Source: Sphingomonas sp.
Lineage (GTDB): Bacteria; Pseudomonadota; Alphaproteobacteria; Sphingomonadales; Sphingomonadaceae
DNA: 9,721 bases
Reading direction: 5' to 3'
NCBI GenBank assembly: GCA_013822915.1
Contig: PNLG01000004.1
Coordinates: forward strand, 1-9,721
The first letter of the stretch is position 1; each line of letters begins with the position of its first letter. Positions 7,501 to 9,721 of the stretch are shown piece by piece. A program made the translations under genes and the position numbers. The notes beneath the pieces are model-generated. The model saw nothing but the letters and a program-made list of their open reading frames with translations, made no database searches and was not told the origin of the DNA.

Positions 7501-7819
7501 CCTGGAGCAGGAGATTCCGGTGTTCGTCGGCAAGTCGCGGATCGCGGTGTTCGCCGACATCAACAACCTTCCCAACTTGCTGAACAGCAACTGGGGCGGC
7601 GTGCGTCAGATCGGCGTGGCGGCCGTGGTTCAGGTGCAGTGTTTGAGCCAGGCAGTCCCCACCGGGAGCACGCCGGGCGCAGGCATCGTCAATACCACTT
7701 CGTCGCAAGCTTGCGCCCAGTATCGCTTCTCGCAGTTCGTTGATCCGGCGGCAAACACCGCCGCAAACTTCAACGCTTCGACCTTTGCGATCCGGTTGGG
7801 CGTCCGCTTCACGCTGTAA
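4514..7819 (+). CDS. Oar-like TonB-dependent outer-membrane receptor with carboxypeptidase-regulatory-like domain
   Basis: This 1,101-residue protein starts with a classic signal peptide, MRHQLFLGVAAAALVIP to AVSA, predicted to be cleaved after A22. A carboxypeptidase-regulatory-like beta-sandwich follows (about 27-110, with GSVSKDGAPVAGAKVTA and GEFSFPGL). EVVVTAS at 114-120 resembles a TonB box, then comes a plug domain (about 121-250). The rest is alternating aromatic/polar beta-barrel ending in FAIRLGVRFTL, typical of barrel proteins assembled by BAM. It would import a large or scarce substrate using TonB-ExbBD energy; the substrate is not deducible. Its only six cysteines form three close pairs: C456/C477, C693/C704 and C1043/C1067. 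ATG at 4514 is chosen over the in-frame TTG at 4442 because AAGGGGAT precedes it and the signal peptide starts exactly there. No transporter or ExbBD genes lie beside it; it appears monocistronic, ending at a strong terminator. Confidence 0.93.
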   Translation: MRHQLFLGVAAAALVIPAAVSAQETTSIIRGSVSKDGAPVAGAKVTAINVPTGARVEVTTGDDGEFSFPGLRIGGPYTVEIKSAQGNSTVTDIYTVVQQTFNLPVELVGEEAAEVVVTASKIRNAGTASKGVQTTLTQDDIGKVASVNRDIRDIQRRDPFATFDIGNSTDRGGAVRFAGVNPRFNRFTINGVTVGDTFGLNQDASPNIRGPVPFDALEQVSTSAANFDIRQTNYQGGVIDAVVRSGTNKLFLTGFYSQNTDGLSGDTIGAIRVALPRFKSETYGATIAGPILRDRLFLMFSYERNTDPRAFGTQPESIPGLTTARIDATRATAASPRYGITGGAFGDLLRINPRLDEKFSTRVDWNVADGQRLSISYINAFNSLVSPNNTSTSATTPSYGLSSNAFTLSELLRAGIAQFNSTWSSALSTEIRFAYKSYTRGQEPLGGRGNSQFQICQDPTNTTTATGAANTSTATGCSTGTPRIFFGPDNFRQTNVLRTDTYNGSFLGRLNLNNHELKLLFDFTRNATFNNFVPNSLGSYYFDSQADFAAGNANQVQFAAVIVPGVNGAAAQFRYDQISFGIQDDWRPAPGLTVSYGFRWNLYASNNAPVFNEAFTARTGFANTQTYKGLETFEPRFSLDWRVNPALRIHGGAGILAGGNPDIYLSNSFSNTVTTNALTITRAAITPANPNGCAGPSSLTPAVCAAALNNIGANVNPTLVAFAQGGSASALTNTAELSPNFRLPTSFRATVSAEIKFFGIDFGLDYLFAKTRNDVSFTDVRSVPIGFLPDGRRRYTGRIAFTDNNWDIVTFNTQGGRSHIGVVRFDKRFDFGLSLNGAYILQDVRDVGSASASTPNSNYRFQTFADPNIPVLGTSDNQTRWQFKYGIGYDHAFYKDYRTKIQLFGETRAGNPYSFVQLDNIATRSPVFGTVLNGNAPSNLLYVPTGTNDPIVSYDSVNTQNALDALIGRTELRNFRGQIAPKNIARNRAVTRIDLHLEQEIPVFVGKSRIAVFADINNLPNLLNSNWGGVRQIGVAAVVQVQCLSQAVPTGSTPGAGIVNTTSSQACAQYRFSQFVDPAANTAANFNASTFAIRLGVRFTL

Positions 7820-7834
7820 CCGGCCTGCCTAAGG

Positions 7835-7883
7835 CGAAACGATTGCCGCCGCTCTCCCAATCGGGAGGGCGGCGGTTTCGTTT
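7835..7883 (+). terminator. Strong intrinsic terminator after the TonB-dependent receptor gene
   Basis: A 14-bp stem with two G-T wobbles is formed by GCCGCCGCTCTCCC (7845-7858) and GGGAGGGCGGCGGT (7863-7876) around the tetraloop AATC. It is followed by a short T-rich tract, TTCGTTT (7877-7883). An outer pair, CGAAAC (7835-7840) with GTTTCG (7875-7880), could extend the structure as an alternative pairing. It lies 15 bases past the receptor stop, and its T-tract is on the plus strand, so it serves the receptor gene. On the minus strand the tract after the stem is less T-rich. Confidence 0.88.
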
Positions 7884-7930
7884 GGGGAGCGGGCGAGTGC
7901 CGCGTCCGCGTCGGTGGCCCAAGCCCTGCG

Positions 7931-7955
7931 GAGCGCGACCGTCGGCGGTGCGCTC
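7931..7955 (-). terminator. Hairpin at the 3' end of the HD-domain gene
   Basis: Read on the minus strand, GAGCGC-ACCG pairs with CGGT-C-GCGCTC around a CCGA loop, giving a 10-bp stem with one bulged base. It overlaps the HD gene's stop codon. No T-run follows, so it is not a standard intrinsic terminator. It may instead stabilise the mRNA end or act with Rho, or it may be an incidental GC-rich fold. The plus-strand interval 7884-7930 between the two terminator-like structures shows nothing else recognisable. Confidence 0.35.
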
Positions 7956-8556
7956 AGTGCTCGCTGGCTGCGATCGGCCCGTAAATGCTGTTGATCGGCC
8001 GCGCCATCACGCGCGCAACCATCGGCGCAAAGAAATCGAGCGGGGCGCTATCATAATTCGGATCAAACGCGGCCTGATCATATTTTTCGCAAAATTCGGC
8101 GCAGGCCTCAAAATGGGGGTGGCCGCGATATTGCTCGCGCAGGTCGCGATCCATGCCGAGATAGTGGAAGTAATAATAGCCCTGGAACACCCCATGATTA
8201 TGGGCAATCCAGTGGAGTTCCTCGCTGACGAACGGGCGCAGCATCGCGGCGGCAATTTCGGGGTGGTTGAAACTGCCCAGCGTATCGCCAATGTCGTGGA
8301 GCAGCGCGGTCACGACATAAGCTTCATCCCGGCCATCGCGGTGCGCGCGCGTCGCGGTTTGCAACGAATGTTCGAGCCGGTCGACCGGAAAGCCGCCATA
8401 ATCGCCGTCGAGCAGCCGCAAATGCGTCAGCACCCGATCGGACAGCCCCTTTGAAAAGTCCCGGAAATGGGTGGCGATGGTCGTCCAATCCTCTTGCGTC
8501 CCCTCCACCATGGCGGTGAATTGGGCGCGGTCGTGCATGTTTGCGTCGTCGCTCAT
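7954..8556 (-). CDS. HD-domain protein, PhnZ/MIOX-type diiron oxygenase-like (substrate unknown)
   Basis: The protein has about 200 residues. The HD core reads DRLEHSLQTATRA...VVTALLHDIGD...NHPEIAAAMLRP...IAHNHGVFQGYY...CEKYDQAAFD. This gives likely metal ligands H63, H87-D88, H98, H121 and D160 (numbered from the ATG at 8556). That pattern, with LEHSLQ before the HD pair and a late KYD/RWD-type aspartate, is the one I associate with the phosphonate oxygenase PhnZ and myo-inositol oxygenase, rather than with plain HD phosphohydrolases. Y53 matches PhnZ's substrate-site tyrosine, but F56 and Q125 fall where I recall a glutamate and a lysine in PhnZ, so the substrate probably differs. No signal peptide or membrane segment is seen, so it is likely cytoplasmic. 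ATG at 8556 is preferred because AGGAG lies 7 bases upstream; ATG at 8562 would add two residues. It is divergent from the histidine kinase. A general HD phosphohydrolase annotation remains possible. Confidence 0.88.
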   Translation of the reverse strand: MSDDANMHDRAQFTAMVEGTQEDWTTIATHFRDFSKGLSDRVLTHLRLLDGDYGGFPVDRLEHSLQTATRAHRDGRDEAYVVTALLHDIGDTLGSFNHPEIAAAMLRPFVSEELHWIAHNHGVFQGYYYFHYLGMDRDLREQYRGHPHFEACAEFCEKYDQAAFDPNYDSAPLDFFAPMVARVMARPINSIYGPIAASEH

Positions 8557-8577
8557 GGCCATTCTCCTCTCTCCATC

Positions 8578-8605
8578 AGTATAGGCCCCTTCCGGCGCGC
8601 GTCAC
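8578..8605 (-). promoter_or_regulatory. Sigma70-like promoter of the HD-domain gene
   Basis: On the minus strand a -35-like GTGACG (plus-strand 8600-8605, 4 of 6 matches to TTGACA) is followed after 16 bases by TATACT (plus-strand 8578-8583, 5 of 6 matches to TATAAT). The predicted transcription start near 8571 would give a very short leader containing the AGGAG that serves the ATG at 8556, consistent with that start. Confidence 0.5.
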
Positions 8606-8611
8606 AGGGGG

Positions 8612-8617
8612 TATAGT
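8612..8617 (+). promoter_or_regulatory. Possible -10 element of the histidine kinase gene
   Basis: TATAGT (5 of 6 matches to TATAAT) lies with its last base 7 bases before the kinase ATG, so transcription would begin about at the start codon and produce a leaderless mRNA. No good -35 hexamer is found at 16-18 bases (CTTCCG or TTCCGG only). An AGGGGG at 8606-8611 is a distant (12-base spacing) ribosome-binding-site alternative if transcription starts further upstream. Confidence 0.25.
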
Positions 8618-8623
8618 GTTGCA

Positions 8624-9721
8624 ATGGCATCCACCGCCTCGCCCTTTGCCTCGCGTCCTTCGCACCGGCGTCCGCAGATATTTTCGCGCCCGTTTTTTGA
8701 GCGCAAGAACCGCGCCTTCTGGATTCTCCAGGCGGCGGGCTGGACCGGCTATTTGCTGTTGCGTTCGGTGTCGAGCATCGCCAACGGTCTGCCGCTGACC
8801 GCGGTTATCCCTGTCGTTATCGAATCGATCGTCGGCTATTGCATCACGCTCTTGCTGTCGGCGCTATACGGATATTATCGCACGCTCCCGCGCATTCCCT
8901 TAGTGCTGCTCAGCGCGGCAACGCTGGCGCTGGCAACGATACTCTATGCGGTGCTCGACGCCTTTTCGTTTTCGTTCATCAAGCTCGACAGCCCCGGCAT
9001 CGAATTGTCGCTGGTGCTCGCAACATTGTTTTTGAACTTTACCGTGCTGGCGGGCTGGTCGGCACTGTATTTCGGGATCAACTTCTACCTGATCATTGAG
9101 GAACAGATTGATCAGCTTGAAAAGCTGGGCGCGCAAGCATCGACGGCGCAACTGGCGATGCTGCGCTACCAACTCAACCCGCATTTCCTGTTCAACACGC
9201 TCAATTCGATTTCCACGCTGGTGCTGCTCAAACAAACCGAGCGCGCGAACATGATGCTCAGCCGTTTGTCATCGTTCCTGCGCTATACGCTGGCGAATGA
9301 GCCGACCGCGCATGTGACGATCGCGCAGGAGGTGGAGACGCTCAAACTCTATCTCGAAATTGAAAAAATGCGATTTGAGGACCGGCTCCGCCCCGATTTT
9401 TCGATCGACCCGCGAGTCATCAAGGCGCGGCTGCCATCGCTCTTACTTCAGCCACTGGTTGAAAATGCGATCAAATATGCCGTCACCCCGCAGGAAGGCG
9501 GGGCCGAAATCACCGTTGTTGCGCAACTGGTCGGCGAGCGGGTGCAGATCGTCGTATCTGATACCGGCCCCGGCTTGAGTGAAACGAAATCACGGCCCAG
9601 CCTTTCCACCGGGGTTGGGCTTGCCAATATCAGGGATAGATTGGGACAGGCCTATGGCCCCGACCATCGATTTGAAACCGGGCAGGCGCCCGGGGGCGGT
9701 TTTCGGGTTGAAATTGAAATT
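8624..9721 (+). CDS. LytS/YpdA-type membrane sensor histidine kinase (3' end off the window)
   Basis: The frame is open from ATG 8624 to the last base (366 codons) with no stop. After a basic N-terminus come about four hydrophobic segments (roughly 34-52, 57-83, 91-116 and 127-158), then a short coiled linker (EEQIDQLEKLGAQ). The His_kinase domain carries LRYQLNPHFLFNTLNSI, with phospho-acceptor H187. The HATPase domain has LLLQPLVENAIKYA (N281), DTGPG (313-317) and GVGLANIRDRL (330-340). The visible end, PGGGFRVEIEI, is the usual last strand of this family, so only a few residues are missing. Such kinases normally phosphorylate a LytTR-type response regulator, often encoded next door, which would be just past the window. 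The membrane part has no recognisable periplasmic sensor domain, and its signal is unknown. It is divergent from the HD gene across 67 bases. The start is moderately sure; no other ATG in this frame occurs until residue 179. Confidence 0.93.
   Translation, partial: MASTASPFASRPSHRRPQIFSRPFFERKNRAFWILQAAGWTGYLLLRSVSSIANGLPLTAVIPVVIESIVGYCITLLLSALYGYYRTLPRIPLVLLSAATLALATILYAVLDAFSFSFIKLDSPGIELSLVLATLFLNFTVLAGWSALYFGINFYLIIEEQIDQLEKLGAQASTAQLAMLRYQLNPHFLFNTLNSISTLVLLKQTERANMMLSRLSSFLRYTLANEPTAHVTIAQEVETLKLYLEIEKMRFEDRLRPDFSIDPRVIKARLPSLLLQPLVENAIKYAVTPQEGGAEITVVAQLVGERVQIVVSDTGPGLSETKSRPSLSTGVGLANIRDRLGQAYGPDHRFETGQAPGGGFRVEIEI

Noticed and set aside
7843..8454. 203-codon plus-strand frame opposite the HD gene
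   Set aside because: It starts inside the receptor terminator hairpin and overlaps the intact HD-domain gene; no domain is recognisable in it.
1..9721. Mobile element, CRISPR, tRNA/rRNA or defence system
   Set aside because: No transposase, integrase, terminal repeats, spaced direct repeats or RNA-gene signature was seen on either strand; every large coding interval is assigned to a recognised family.

Overview
The window reads as chromosomal DNA of a GC-rich alphaproteobacterium, most likely of the order Sphingomonadales. The pointers are the high GC, the bamD-recN-ligA gene order, and a large Oar-like TonB-dependent receptor with an N-terminal carboxypeptidase-regulatory-like domain. The taxonomic call is inference; the window has no rRNA or other phylogenetic marker.

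Layout: (1) 2-118, the 3' end of bamD. (2) 188-1852, recN, complete. (3) 1849-2226 on the minus strand, a small VOC/glyoxalase-fold protein that converges on recN with a 4-base overlap and diverges from ligA across 45 bases. (4) 2272-4353, ligA, complete. (5) 4354-4513, a structured leader leading into a TonB-dependent receptor of about 1,101 residues (4514-7819), which is followed by a strong intrinsic terminator. (6) 7954-8556 on the minus strand, an HD-domain protein with the H...HD...H...H...D ligand pattern of the PhnZ/MIOX-type diiron oxygenases. (7) 8624 to the window end, a LytS/YpdA-type membrane sensor histidine kinase that runs off the edge. It lacks only its extreme C-terminus and has no in-window stop codon.

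Functionally the left half is housekeeping: outer-membrane assembly, double-strand-break repair and replicative/repair DNA ligation. The right half is accessory: outer-membrane uptake of an unknown substrate, an uncharacterised HD enzyme and a sensor kinase. The HD gene and the kinase share a 67-base divergent promoter region with a recognisable sigma70-like promoter for the HD gene.

No mobile element, CRISPR array, tRNA, rRNA or obvious novel multi-gene system is visible. The best candidates for a second look are the HD enzyme with altered PhnZ pocket positions, the VOC gene lodged antisense between recN and ligA, the hairpin overlapping the receptor's ribosome-binding site, and the receptor's six cysteines arranged as exactly three close pairs.
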